From Saxidomus purpurata (Eukaryota; Mollusca; Bivalvia; Venerida; Veneridae), in the NCBI GenBank assembly GCA_022818135.1, contig JAFMSR010000006.1, positions 35,566,997 through 35,630,996 on the forward strand: DNA of 64,000 bases, given 5' to 3'. Position numbers and translations under genes: made by a program. The notes beneath the pieces were generated by a model. That model saw only the letters and a list, made by a program, of their open reading frames with translations, was not told where the DNA came from and ran no database searches. Of the stretch, positions 22,799 to 33,821 are shown one piece after another (position 1 is the first letter of the stretch; every line of letters begins with the position of its first letter).

Positions 22799-23113
22799 TT
22801 AGGTAATGGAATCCTTTATATATGTATACATTTGTGTCCGGACTGTAACTTTGTCATGCATTGATTGATTTAAAAATGCACACTTGGCACAAATGTTCAG
22901 CACATCAAGCAGATGTGTCGCGTGCAAGTCACCCATGCCCATACCTCAAAGGTCAAGGTCACACTTAGTGTTGAAAAGTAATGGAATACTGTATGCATGG
23001 TAACTCTATCATGCATGGAAGGATTTTAAAATTACATAGCACATTTATAGAACACATTGAGAGGACACAGACTGTGAGACACCTCTTTTGGGGGCATTCA
23101 TCACTTGTGAGGG
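22799..23113 (+). mobile_element. Family D copy 1, resumed 3' part
   Basis: Continues the family D module exactly after family G and ends with GGGGGCATTCATCACTTGTG, then GGGACAGCTCTTG. The GGGGGCAT is the inverse of the ATGCCCCC found at intact family D 5' ends. Confidence 0.8.
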
Positions 23114-24065
23114 ACAGCTCTTGTTTAACCTATAAGATTTTAATGAAGACTAATATCTTGGATACTGGCAAACATATTGACTTGAAACTTAAAATGTATG
23201 TTTACTATCAACATCCACACCAGAGAAAAAAATATCAATAGCTGTTTTTATTTTTGACAGATTTATGCCCTGGCTTTGCCAGGGTGAGCTTTTAAAATGG
23301 ATGATTGTCCGTCGTCCGTCTGTCGTCGTCAGTCATCCGTCAACATTGTGCTTCAAATGACATCTCCTATGAAACAACTAGGCCAATGTTGATGAAACTT
23401 GGCTGGGATGTTCTTTGCATGGAGCTCTACCAAATTTGTTCAAAGAATTCCATTCCATGCAGAACTCTGGTTGCTATTGCAAAAAATAGGAAAAACTTAA
23501 AAAATCTTCTCATCTGAAACCACAAGGCCTAGAGCATAGATATTTGGCATGTAGCATTGTCTAGTGGTCCTCTTCCAAGACTGTTCAAATTATGAGTCCC
23601 GGGTCAAAATTGACCCCGCCCTGAGGGTCATTTGTTTTTACAAGGCTATATAGGAAAAACTCTAAAAATCTTTTTCTCTGAATCTACAAGGCCTTGAGCT
23701 TAGATATTTGGCATGTAGCATTGTTTAGTAGACCTCTACCAAGACTGTTCAAATTATGATCCCAGGGGCAAAATTGACCACGCCCTGAGGGTCACTTGAT
23801 TTTACAAAGACTATAATATTATAGGAAAAACTGAAAGAAAACCTTTTTCTCTGAAACCACAGGGCCTAGAGCTTAGATATTTGGCATGTAGCATTGTTTA
23901 GTAGACCTCTACCAAGACTGTTTAAATTATGATCCCCGGGGCAAAATTGACCCTGCCCTGAGGGTCACTTGATTTTACAAAGACTATAATATTATAGGAA
24001 AAACTGAAAGAAAACCTTTTTCTCTGAAACCACAGGGCCTATAGCTTAGATATTTGGCATTTAGC
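23114..24065 (+). mobile_element. Family A fragment followed by truncated family C element
   Basis: 23114-23262 is a minus-oriented family A monomer (TATTGACTTGAAACTTAAAA, TTTTGACAGATTTATGCCC). From about 23265 a family C element starts at CCAGGGTGAGCTTTTAAAAT and runs through four modules. It is cut at about 24065, where transporter intron sequence resumes. No exon is seen. Confidence 0.6.
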
Positions 24066-24462
24066 ATTGTAGCATCTGAAGAATATGTACATTAAAGTCG
24101 AAAAATGTGCAAAAACGCGTTGTGATTAATTTTATCTCTCAGTTAATATAAGATTTTTTTTACAGAACACGTTAGTAGAAGAACATAAGAACTTAAAAAT
24201 AAAATGCAAAATGCTGCATGCCAGCAAACTGCGGATATTTCCGTAGAATATTTCCGAGGTGAAGGTTGCTAACACATTTTTGTGTTTCATTCTATCTTTT
24301 CATTTTTTTTACAATTAAATCAAAGCAATGAGAATAGGAAACCACACAAATAAGTAATCTTATAGACTACGTTCTCTTACCGATTGAAATGTTAAGATTT
24401 TAACAAAAGTAAAGTTATTTCTTATATTTTACCATTGTTTGAAATGTTTATTTTCTATTTAG

Positions 24463-24522
24463 GAAATTGGGGTGTTTGGTCAGTACTGTTTGCTTTTAAT
24501 GCAGTTCCTGCTCTCATATGCC
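24463..24522 (+). pseudogene. Truncated TM5/6 transporter exon (gene copy 2)
   Basis: The acceptor and first 60 nt of the TM5/6 exon are present and encode GNWGVWSVLFAFNAVPALIC, but the rest, including the CPESP motif and donor, is missing. At 24522-24524 the exon joins sequence corresponding to 13482 in copy 1. About 1.05 kb (12435-13481 of copy 1), holding the exon's second half and the whole 24-bp array, is therefore absent. Skipping this exon would keep frame, because the exons before and after have matching phase 1. Confidence 0.8.
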
Positions 24523-24729
24523 GTCATGGTATTGTCATATTCAATCATATTAAAGCACTCAAATTGACTATAGAAATATATCATATACATATTATAGAAT
24601 TACACATAATACTAGTAATCAAAATATTTTAATTTCCATCACTGCAGTAAATGTATAACAACAAACGTTGCTTGAATTATGACACTCATTGTTTTCCACT
24701 TGACTGTTTTTAGAAATTTAATATTTCAG

Positions 24730-24851
24730 GTTCAATTCCGTTTATTGACGTGTCCAAGATTTTACTCCAAGAACTATGTGCTGCCATAAGTTTCTCATTG
24801 GCATTCAGCTGGTGTTACTTCATTCTAAAGCTTACATTCTGTTTTATTCAG
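24730..24851 (+). CDS. SLC2A-like transporter, TM7-region exon (gene copy 2)
   Basis: 122 nt with acceptor ATTTCAG and donor GTTAGT, same phase as 13688-13809 and nearly identical to it. Four residue changes are visible (P to S, R to L, Q to E, R to C), all in the first half. The hydrophobic second half is unchanged. It is open throughout. The second half is duplicated at 29496-29553 by the 4.7-kb tandem duplication. Confidence 0.6.
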
Positions 24852-24921
24852 GTTAGTGCATTACTGAGATTTTGCCGTTCTCTTTGACATATGAACAGGT
24901 TTGTTACTGATAGACTTAATT

Positions 24922-25626
24922 AGCTTACCAGGCATTTCGTGCTACGGTGAACTTTTAGGATAGATGATTGTCGGTCGTCAGACTGTCCGTCAACATTTTC
25001 CTTCAAATGCCATCTCCTCTGAAGAGCTTAGATATTTAGCATGTGGCATTGCATAGTGGACCTCTATCAAGATTGTTCAGATTAGAACCCCTTGGTCAAA
25101 ATTGACCCCGCCTGGGTCGTCACTTCATTTTACATAGGTTTATATAGGAAAAGCTTTAAAAATCTTCATCTCTGAAACTGCAAGGCGTAAAGCTTAGATC
25201 TTTGGCACATAGCATGGCCTAGTGGACCTCTATCAAAATTGTTAAAATCATGATCCCTGGGTTAAAATTGACTCCGCTATGATTTCACATAGGTTTCCAT
25301 AGGAAAAACTTAAAATATCTTCTTCTCCAAAACCACAAGGTCTAGAGCTATGATATTTAGTATATATAGCATTGTCTAGTAGACCTCTACTAATTTTGTT
25401 TAAATCCTGCCACTGGGGTCAATATTGGCCCCGCCTAGGGTTCACTTGTTTTACATAGACATGCATAGGGAAAATCTTGTTCTCCCAAACCACAAGGTAT
25501 CCAAAAATAACCCTTTCTCCAAAAACAAAAGGCCTACAGCTTAGATGTCTAGTTAGTAACATTGTCTAGGAGTACTCTACCATGTTTGTTCAAGTTATGC
25601 CTCCGGGGTCAAAATTGACCACACCC
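24922..25626 (+). mobile_element. Family C HINE-like element, copy 3 (truncated)
   Basis: Same insertion as at 13875 in gene copy 1, shown by shared flanks (GGTTTGTTACTGA...TTAGCTTAC). It is truncated before its 3' end, where family E modules begin. Confidence 0.65.
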
Positions 25627-26023
25627 ACTTTTCCTTGTCCAGAGCATAATTCTAAAACTACTGGTTGGAATTTAATACATCTTCATACAATGGTCCAGTA
25701 CAATGAAAGGTAGTGCAGTGCACAAGAACCATAACTCCATCTTGACTAATTACAGAGTTATTGCCCTTTGTAACTTTTCCTTGTCTAGAGCATAACTTGA
25801 AAACTACGGGTTGGAATGCAACATAACTGTATACAATGGTCCAGCACAATGAGAGAAAGTGCAGTGTACAAGAACCATAACTCTATCTTGACAAATTACA
25901 GAGTTATTGCCAAGAACAAAACTCTACTTTAGTTTTTTTTGCAAAGTATTCTGTTACTACGAACGTCATAAGTTTATAAAGCAGTCTTTCGGGGGTATTA
26001 ATCACATTTAGTGAAAGGTCTAG
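25627..26023 (+). mobile_element. Family E element, 5'-truncated, copy 2
   Basis: Two and a half ~145-bp modules, then the family E terminus GGGGGTATTAATCACATTTA and GTCTAG. The last position is followed directly by family I. Confidence 0.75.
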
Positions 26024-27266
26024 TTGTACTTAGTTTTTGTCATGAAAACTTAACGTTGGCTATAACTTTGCCAAATCTTAAGATTTCTTCTTCAAACTTT
26101 CAAATTGCATTGCTTATGACAAAAGGGTTGGATGCCGCCAAATTTTGTAGGTCAAGGTCATATTTGACAGAGTATTGCCCCTTTTTGTCGAGCTGCTTGC
26201 GAAAGCTCGATATAGTTGTCCAAATGGTAGTTCTGTGTATGTGCGTGCGTGCGTCCATCCGTGTTTAGTTTGTCCGGAGCATATCTTCTTCATGCATGGA
26301 GGGATTTTGATGTAACTTGATAAAAATGTTCACCATCATTAGAAAGAGTGTCATACACAAGAACCAGGTCCCAAGTTCCAAGGTCAAGGTCACACTTAGA
26401 GCCCAATGTCAGATGCAAGAATAATTCGAGAATGACTTTGTCGGGAACATTTCTTCTTCATGCATGGAGGGATTTTGATGTTACTTGGCACAAATGTTCA
26501 CCACCATGAGACGGAGTGTCGTGCGCAAGAACCAGGTCCCTAGGTCTAAGGTCAAGGTCACACTTAAAGGTTTAAGGTCAAATTCAAGAATATCTTTGTC
26601 TGGAGCATTTCTTCTTCATGCATGGAGGGATTTTGATGTAACTTGGCACAAATGTTCACCACCATGAGCTACCCTTGTTTTTTAGAATTACTTCTCTTTG
26701 TTGTTACTATAAATAGCTTATATTGTAACATTTTAATTACTGGCCGTAGAGTAAAATCGAGACCACTTTTCTGTGGTACAACATGCATGTTACATCCAAT
26801 ATTTAGGTGCATTTTGACCTTCTCTTCTTGGTAAGGAGTTAGCCCTTTTGACAGCAGGCGGCTCGACATGTTGCACGTGGGCATCTAGTTATACTTAGAT
26901 TTTGGCTATAACTTTTCCATTTATTACGATTTCTTCATCAAACTTTCAAATTGCATTACTTATGACAATAGGGGGATGATGCCACCAAATTTTGTAGGTC
27001 AAGGTCTTTTTTTGACAAAGTTATGCCTCTTTTGTACTTAGTTTTTATCACGAAAACTTAACGTTGGCTATAACTTTGTCATTTCGTAAGATTTCTTCAT
27101 CAAACTCAAATTGCTTTGCTTTTGACAAAAGAGTCGTGATGTCACCAACTTTTGGAGGTCAAGGTCATATTTGACAGAGTTATACCCTATTTTGTCATGA
27201 AATTATTGGTTATTCTGAAAAAGTGTAAGAGGGCAAAACAGGTGTTCTACTGAACACAGATCTAGT
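26024..27266 (+). mobile_element. Family I element interrupted by family B
   Basis: Modules contain GGCTATAACTTTGCCAAATC, ATTTCTTCTTCAAACTTTCA, AATTGC and AGGTCAAGGTCATATTTGAC, starting near TTGTACTTAGTTTTTGTCA. The 3' end is GTGTTC-TACT-GAACAC, a perfect hairpin, then AGATCTAG and TT. The element is interrupted at 26187-26888 by family B. Confidence 0.65.
26187..26888 (+). mobile_element. Family B HINE-like element, copy 2, nested in family I
   Basis: The ends GTCGAGCTGC and GGGCATCTAG are the same as in copy 1. It splits a family I module in the T-run between GCCCC and TACTTAG; intact modules read GCCTCTTTTGTACTTAG. A shorter member with about three modules. Repeated in the second tandem copy at 30889-31590. 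Confidence 0.8.
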
Positions 27267-27379
27267 TCTAATCCATTTACCTCCAGAATCTTATACTTTA
27301 ATACCAGGCACCAGGCAGTTAGGCCTACAGTAAACATTATTTAACTGGCTGGCGGATCACCAACTGGCCATACAAGACC

Positions 27380-27438
27380 TCAGCTGGGATTTGAACCCCG
27401 CTCCAAAGGCGGATGCCTTAACCACTAGACCAAGGGAA
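27380..27438 (-). repeat. tRNA(Pro)-like SINE head
   Basis: On the minus strand TTGGTCTAGTGGTTAAGGC (A box/D arm), CCGCCTTTGGAGCGG (anticodon-arm-like, TGG) and GGTTCAAATCC (perfect B box) occur in tRNA order. Acceptor-stem ends do not pair, so this is a SINE-type derivative. Duplicated at about 32082-32140. Confidence 0.55.
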
Positions 27439-27496
27439 CGGGATGTGTACTAAAAACCTGTAACTTAAATGTATGATCTATATGCTCTCACAAAGT

Positions 27497-28345
27497 GCCA
27501 GAGTGAGTTATTAGAATCACTCTCCTTCCGGGGTCCGTCGTACGTCGTCCCTCCATCATTTCCTTCAAACGACTTCTCCTCTGAAACCACTGGGCCAATG
27601 TTGATGAAACTTTGCAGGGATGTTCCTTGCATGAAGCCCTATCAAAGTTGTTCAAAGAATTGCATTCAGTGCAGAACTCTGGTTGCTATGGCAACAAATA
27701 AGAAAAACTTTAAAAATCTTCTTCTCTGAAACCAGAAGGCCTTGAGCTTAGATCAAATTAGAGCTTAGATATTTGGCATATAGCATTGTCAAGTGGACCT
27801 CTACAAAATTGTTCAAATTATGACCCCCGGGTCAAAATTGAGCCAGCACGGATGGTTACTTAGTTTTGCATAGGCTTTATATACGAAAAACTTGAAAAAA
27901 ATCTTCTTCTCTGAAACCACAAGGCCTAGAGCTGAATTATGAGCCCCGGTTCAAAATTGACCCCGCCCGGGGGGTCACTTGGTTTTACATAGGCTTCTTT
28001 AGAAAAACCTTTAAAAATCTTCTTCTCTGAAACCACAAAGCCTAGAGCTGAGATATTTAGCTTTTAGCTTTGTCTAGTAGATCTCTACCAAGATTCTTCA
28101 TATCATGACACTCTAGTCAAAACAACCCCTTCCAGGGAGCCGGAGAAAGTCACTTGATTTCACATCGGCTTATATAGGGTCTAACTTGTTTATAAATAGG
28201 CTTGTGTAGGAAAAACTGTAAAAATCTTTTTCTGAAACCGCAAAGCCTACAGCTTAGATATTTAGCATGTGGGATAACCTAGTGGACCTCTACCAAGATT
28301 GTTCAAATTATGAGCCCACGGTCAAATTTGAACCCGCCCGGGGTT
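27497..28345 (+). mobile_element. Family C element, copy 4
   Basis: Starts near CAAAGTGCCAGAGTGAGTTA, part of the family C 5' stem-loop. It has CCTTCAAACGACTTCTCCTC and four to five family modules, and ends where a minus-oriented family A element begins (TAGCTCGACTTTTCGAAGAA). Confidence 0.65.
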
Positions 28346-29117
28346 ACTTGTTTTTAGCTCGACTTTTCGAAGAATAAGGAGGCTATTGCACTCGCCCCAG
28401 CGTCGGCGTCTGTGTTGGTTAAAGTTTTTTATGAAGTCAATTTTCTTTAATATCATCAAAGGTATTGACTTGAAACTCAAACTAAATGTTAACCATCAAC
28501 ATCTACACCTGAGGAAATGATTCCCATAACTCTGTGATTTTTGACAGATTTATGCCCCTTTTTAAAGCTGCTCGCTCTCAGTTACTGTTGAAAAATTTTT
28601 TTTTCAAAGAAATTGATATTCTTCTTCATAAATATCAAAGTAAAGGCTAGAATAAAAAATAAGCAAAAAGCTAGGTAGGATTTTGCAGAAATCAATTGAA
28701 AAGGTCGGTTACACGGCACCGCTACACTATATGTTTATATAAGCATACGCTTCTTTGCATATTTGCAACGCTTTTGAATTTGGTAGCGTATTTTTCGAAA
28801 TTTAGAGATATACGTGACATTACTTTATACTGGAGCCATTTTATATCACCATATGTTCTAAAATACGTTATTTACATACAGTTTAAAGAACTTAATTTTT
28901 TTACCAATATCTGAGAGCGAGCAGCTTTAACTTAGAATTTTTGGTTAAAGTTTTTTTATAAATTCAAATATCTTTAATACTATTTAAGGTATTGACTTGA
29001 AACTCAAAGTATGTGTTTACCAGCAACATCTACACCCGAGGAAACAACCCCCATAACTCTGTTTTGATTTTTGACAGATTTATGCCCCTTTAAAACTTTG
29101 AATTTTTTGTTAAAGTT
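28346..29117 (-). repeat. Family A monomers, minus orientation, split by a TTAA MITE
   Basis: The plus strand reads TAGCTCGACTTTTCGAAGAA, GTATTGACTTGAAACTCAAA and CATCTACACCTGAGGAAATG, the reverse complement of the array at 1-6206. The monomer is interrupted at 28566-28926 by a MITE. Confidence 0.8.
28566..28926. mobile_element. TTAA-flanked MITE with 16-bp perfect TIRs (361 bp)
   Basis: The TIR AGCTGCTCGCTCTCAG is perfect at both ends. TTAA lies directly outside each end (28562-28565 and 28927-28930). Removing it restores the family A text CCCCTTTTTAACTTAGAAT, so this is a proven insertion. No transposase. TTAA duplication is typical of piggyBac, but TIRs starting AG are not typical, so the superfamily stays open. 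Confidence 0.88.
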
Positions 29118-29495
29118 TTTAGCTCACCTGGCGCAAAGTGCCAGAGTGAGCTATTAGGATCGCATTCCGTCCGGCGTCCATCGTACGTTGAACGTCCGTC
29201 CACCATTTCCTTCAAACGACAAGTCCTCTGAAACCACCGGGTCAGTGATGATGAAACTTTGCATGGATGTTCCTTGCATGAAGCTCTATTAAAGTTGTTC
29301 AAAGAATTCCATTCCATGCAGAACTCTGGTTGCTATGGTAACAAATAGGAAAAACTTTAAAAATCTTCTTCTCTGAACCACAAAGCCTAGAGCTTAGATA
29401 TTTGGCATGTAGCATTGTCTAGTGGACCTCTACCAAGATTGTTCAAATTATGACCCCCGGGTCAAAATTGACGCCGCGTGGGTGGTCACTTAGCA
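29118..29495 (+). mobile_element. Family C element, 5' part cut at the duplication junction
   Basis: Has the complete family C 5' stem-loop (AGCTCAC-CTGGC...GCCAG-AGTGAGCT). After the module ending GTGGTCACTTAG it is fused to CACTCATTGGCATTCAGC of the TM7 exon. This is the tandem duplication junction, with the 2-nt filler CA at 29494-29495. Confidence 0.85.
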
Positions 29496-29553
29496 CTCAT
29501 TGGCATTCAGCTGGTGTTACTTCATTCTAAAGCTTACATTCTGTTTTATTCAG
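29496..29553 (+). pseudogene. 3' half of the TM7-region exon, created by tandem duplication
   Basis: 58 nt identical to 24794-24851, ending at the same GTTAGT donor but with no acceptor; upstream is family C sequence. It cannot act as a normal internal exon. Confidence 0.9.
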
Positions 29554-32500
29554 GTTAGTGCATTACTGAGATTTTGCCGTTCTCTTTGACATATGAACAG
29601 GTTTGTTACTGATAGACTTAATTAGCTTACCAGGCATTTCGTGCTACGGTGAACTTTTAGGATAGATGATTGTCGGTCGTCAGACTGTCCGTCAACATTT
29701 TCCTTCAAATGCCATCTCCTCTGAAGAGCTTAGATATTTAGCATGTGGCATTGCATAGTGGACCTCTATCAAGATTGTTCAGATTAGAACCCCTTGGTCA
29801 AAATTGACCCCGCCTGGGTCGTCACTTCATTTTACATAGGTTTATATAGGAAAAGCTTTAAAAATCTTCATCTCTGAAACTGCAAGGCGTAAAGCTTAGA
29901 TCTTTGGCACATAGCATGGCCTAGTGGACCTCTATCAAAATTGTTAAAATCATGATCCCTGGGTTAAAATTGACTCCGCTATGATTTCACATAGGTTTCC
30001 ATAGGAAAAACTTAAAATATCTTCTTCTCCAAAACCACAAGGTCTAGAGCTATGATATTTAGTATATATAGCATTGTCTAGTAGACCTCTACTAATTTTG
30101 TTTAAATCCTGCCACTGGGGTCAATATTGGCCCCGCCTAGGGTTCACTTGTTTTACATAGACATGCATAGGGAAAATCTTGTTCTCCCAAACCACAAGGT
30201 ATCCAAAAATAACCCTTTCTCCAAAAACAAAAGGCCTACAGCTTAGATGTCTAGTTAGTAACATTGTCTAGGAGTACTCTACCATGTTTGTTCAAGTTAT
30301 GCCTCCGGGGTCAAAATTGACCACACCCACTTTTCCTTGTCCAGAGCATAATTCTAAAACTACTGGTTGGAATTTAATACATCTTCATACAATGGTCCAG
30401 TACAATGAAAGGTAGTGCAGTGCACAAGAACCATAACTCCATCTTGACTAATTACAGAGTTATTGCCCTTTGTAACTTTTCCTTGTCTAGAGCATAACTT
30501 GAAAACTACGGGTTGGAATGCAACATAACTGTATACAATGGTCCAGCACAATGAGAGAAAGTGCAGTGTACAAGAACCATAACTCTATCTTGACAAATTA
30601 CAGAGTTATTGCCAAGAACAAAACTCTACTTTAGTTTTTTTTGCAAAGTATTCTGTTACTACGAACGTCATAAGTTTATAAAGCAGTCTTTCGGGGGTAT
30701 TAATCACATTTAGTGAAAGGTCTAGTTGTACTTAGTTTTTGTCATGAAAACTTAACGTTGGCTATAACTTTGCCAAATCTTAAGATTTCTTCTTCAAACT
30801 TTCAAATTGCATTGCTTATGACAAAAGGGTTGGATGCCGCCAAATTTTGTAGGTCAAGGTCATATTTGACAGAGTATTGCCCCTTTTTGTCGAGCTGCTT
30901 GCGAAAGCTCGATATAGTTGTCCAAATGGTAGTTCTGTGTATGTGCGTGCGTGCGTCCATCCGTGTTTAGTTTGTCCGGAGCATATCTTCTTCATGCATG
31001 GAGGGATTTTGATGTAACTTGATAAAAATGTTCACCATCATTAGAAAGAGTGTCATACACAAGAACCAGGTCCCAAGTTCCAAGGTCAAGGTCACACTTA
31101 GAGCCCAATGTCAGATGCAAGAATAATTCGAGAATGACTTTGTCGGGAACATTTCTTCTTCATGCATGGAGGGATTTTGATGTTACTTGGCACAAATGTT
31201 CACCACCATGAGACGGAGTGTCGTGCGCAAGAACCAGGTCCCTAGGTCTAAGGTCAAGGTCACACTTAAAGGTTTAAGGTCAAATTCAAGAATATCTTTG
31301 TCTGGAGCATTTCTTCTTCATGCATGGAGGGATTTTGATGTAACTTGGCACAAATGTTCACCACCATGAGCTACCCTTGTTTTTTAGAATTACTTCTCTT
31401 TGTTGTTACTATAAATAGCTTATATTGTAACATTTTAATTACTGGCCGTAGAGTAAAATCGAGACCACTTTTCTGTGGTACAACATGCATGTTACATCCA
31501 ATATTTAGGTGCATTTTGACCTTCTCTTCTTGGTAAGGAGTTAGCCCTTTTGACAGCAGGCGGCTCGACATGTTGCACGTGGGCATCTAGTTATACTTAG
31601 ATTTTGGCTATAACTTTTCCATTTATTACGATTTCTTCATCAAACTTTCAAATTGCATTACTTATGACAATAGGGGGATGATGCCACCAAATTTTGTAGG
31701 TCAAGGTCTTTTTTTGACAAAGTTATGCCTCTTTTGTACTTAGTTTTTATCACGAAAACTTAACGTTGGCTATAACTTTGTCATTTCGTAAGATTTCTTC
31801 ATCAAACTCAAATTGCTTTGCTTTTGACAAAAGAGTCGTGATGTCACCAACTTTTGGAGGTCAAGGTCATATTTGACAGAGTTATACCCTATTTTGTCAT
31901 GAAATTATTGGTTATTCTGAAAAAGTGTAAGAGGGCAAAACAGGTGTTCTACTGAACACAGATCTAGTTCTAATCCATTTACCTCCAGAATCTTATACTT
32001 TAATACCAGGCACCAGGCAGTTAGGCCTACAGTAAACATTATTTAACTGGCTGGCGGATCACCAACTGGCCATACAAGACCTCAGCTGGGATTTGAACCC
32101 CGCTCCAAAGGCGGATGCCTTAACCACTAGACCAAGGGAACGGGATGTGTACTAAAAACCTGTAACTTAAATGTATGATCTATATGCTCTCACAAAGTGC
32201 CAGAGTGAGTTATTAGAATCACTCTCCTTCCGGGGTCCGTCGTACGTCGTCCCTCCATCATTTCCTTCAAACGACTTCTCCTCTGAAACCACTGGGCCAA
32301 TGTTGATGAAACTTTGCAGGGATGTTCCTTGCATGAAGCCCTATCAAAGTTGTTCAAAGAATTGCATTCAATGCAGAACTCTGGTTGCTATGGCAACAAA
32401 TAAGAAAAACTTTAAAAATCTTCTTCTCTGAAACCAGAAGGCCTTGAGCTTAGATCAAATTAGAGCTTAGATATTTGGCATATAGCATTGTCAAGTGGAC

Positions 32501-33268
32501 CTCTACAAAATTGTTCAAATTATGACCCCCGGGTCAAAATTGAGCCAGCACGGATGGTTACTTAGTTTTGCATAGGCTTTATATACGAAAAACTTGAAAA
32601 AAATCTTCTTCTCTGAAACCACAAGGCCTAGAGCTGAATTATGAGCCCCGGTTCAAAATATGCCCCGCCTGGGGGGTCACTTGGTTTTACATAGGCTTCT
32701 TTAGAAAAACCTTTAAAAATCTTCTTCTCTGAAACCACAAAGCCTAGAGCTGAGATATTTAGCTTTTAGCTTTGTCTAGTAGATCTCTACCAAGATTCTT
32801 CATATCATGACACTCTAGTCAAAACAACCCCTTCCAGGGAGCCGGAGAAAGTCACTTGATTTCACATAGGCTTATATAGGGTCTAACTTGTTTATAAATA
32901 GGCTTGTGTAGGAAAAACTGTAAAAATCTTTTTCTGAAACCGCAAAGCCTACAGCTTAGATATTTAGCATGTGGGATAACCTAGTGGACCTCTACCAAGA
33001 TTGTTCAAATTATGAGCCCACGGTCAAATTTGAACCCGCCCGGGGGTTACTTGTTTTTAGCTCGACTTTTCGAAGAATAAGGAGGCTATTGCACTCGCCC
33101 CAGCGTCGGCGTCTGTGTTGGTTAAAGTTTTTTATGAAGTCAATTTTCTTTAATATCATCAAAGGTATTGACTTGAAACTCAAACTAAATGTTAACCATC
33201 AACATCTACACCTGAGGAAATGATTCCCATAACTCTGTGATTTTTGACAGATTTATGCCCCTTTTTAA

Positions 33269-33628
33269 AGCTGCTCGCTCTCAGTTACTGTTGAAAATTT
33301 TTTTTTCAAAGAAATTGATATTCTTCTTCATAAATATCAAAGTAAAGGCTAGAATAAAAAATAAGCAAAAAGCTAGGTAGGATTTTGCAGAAATCAATTG
33401 AAAAGGTCGGTTACACGGCACCGCTACACTATATGTTTATATAAGCATACGCTTCTTTGCATATTTGCAACGCTTTTGAATTTGGTAGCGTATTTTTCGA
33501 AATTTAGAGATATACGTGACATTACTTTATACTGGAGCCATTTTATATCACCATATGTTCTAAAATACGTTATTTACATACAGTTTAAAGAACTTAATTT
33601 TTTTACCAATATCTGAGAGCGAGCAGCT
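33269..33628. mobile_element. TTAA-flanked MITE, duplicated copy
   Basis: Same insertion as 28566-28926, carried by the tandem duplication and one base shorter in a T/A run. Confidence 0.88.
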
Positions 33629-33821
33629 TTAACTTAGAATTTTTGGTTAAAGTTTTTTTATAAATTCAAATATCTTTAATACTATTTAAGGTATTGACTT
33701 GAAACTCAAAGTATGTGTTTACCAGCAACATCTACACCCGAGGAAACAACCCCCATAACTCTGTTTTGATTTTTGACAGATTTATGCCCCTTTAAAACTT
33801 TGAATTTTTTGTTAAAGTTTT

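Larger units (their letters stand above)
24794..29495 (+). repeat. 4702-bp tandem duplication, copy 1
   Basis: Everything from CTCATTGGCATTCAGCTGG, inside the TM7 exon, to 29493-29495 is repeated at +4702. Differences seen are few: one substitution near 27670/32372, a small cluster near 27955/32657, one near 28164, and run-length changes near 28335 and 28592. It contains family C, E, I and B elements, a tRNA-derived piece and a TTAA MITE. Such similarity means a very recent duplication or an assembly (haplotype) artefact. Confidence 0.93.

Noticed and set aside
27380..27438. Functional tRNA-Pro gene on the minus strand
   Set aside because: A and B boxes are good, but the acceptor stem does not pair and the context is a repeat, so it is a SINE-type derivative.
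29496..29553. A third functional TM7 exon
   Set aside because: Only the 3' half exists and there is no acceptor. It is a by-product of the tandem duplication junction.
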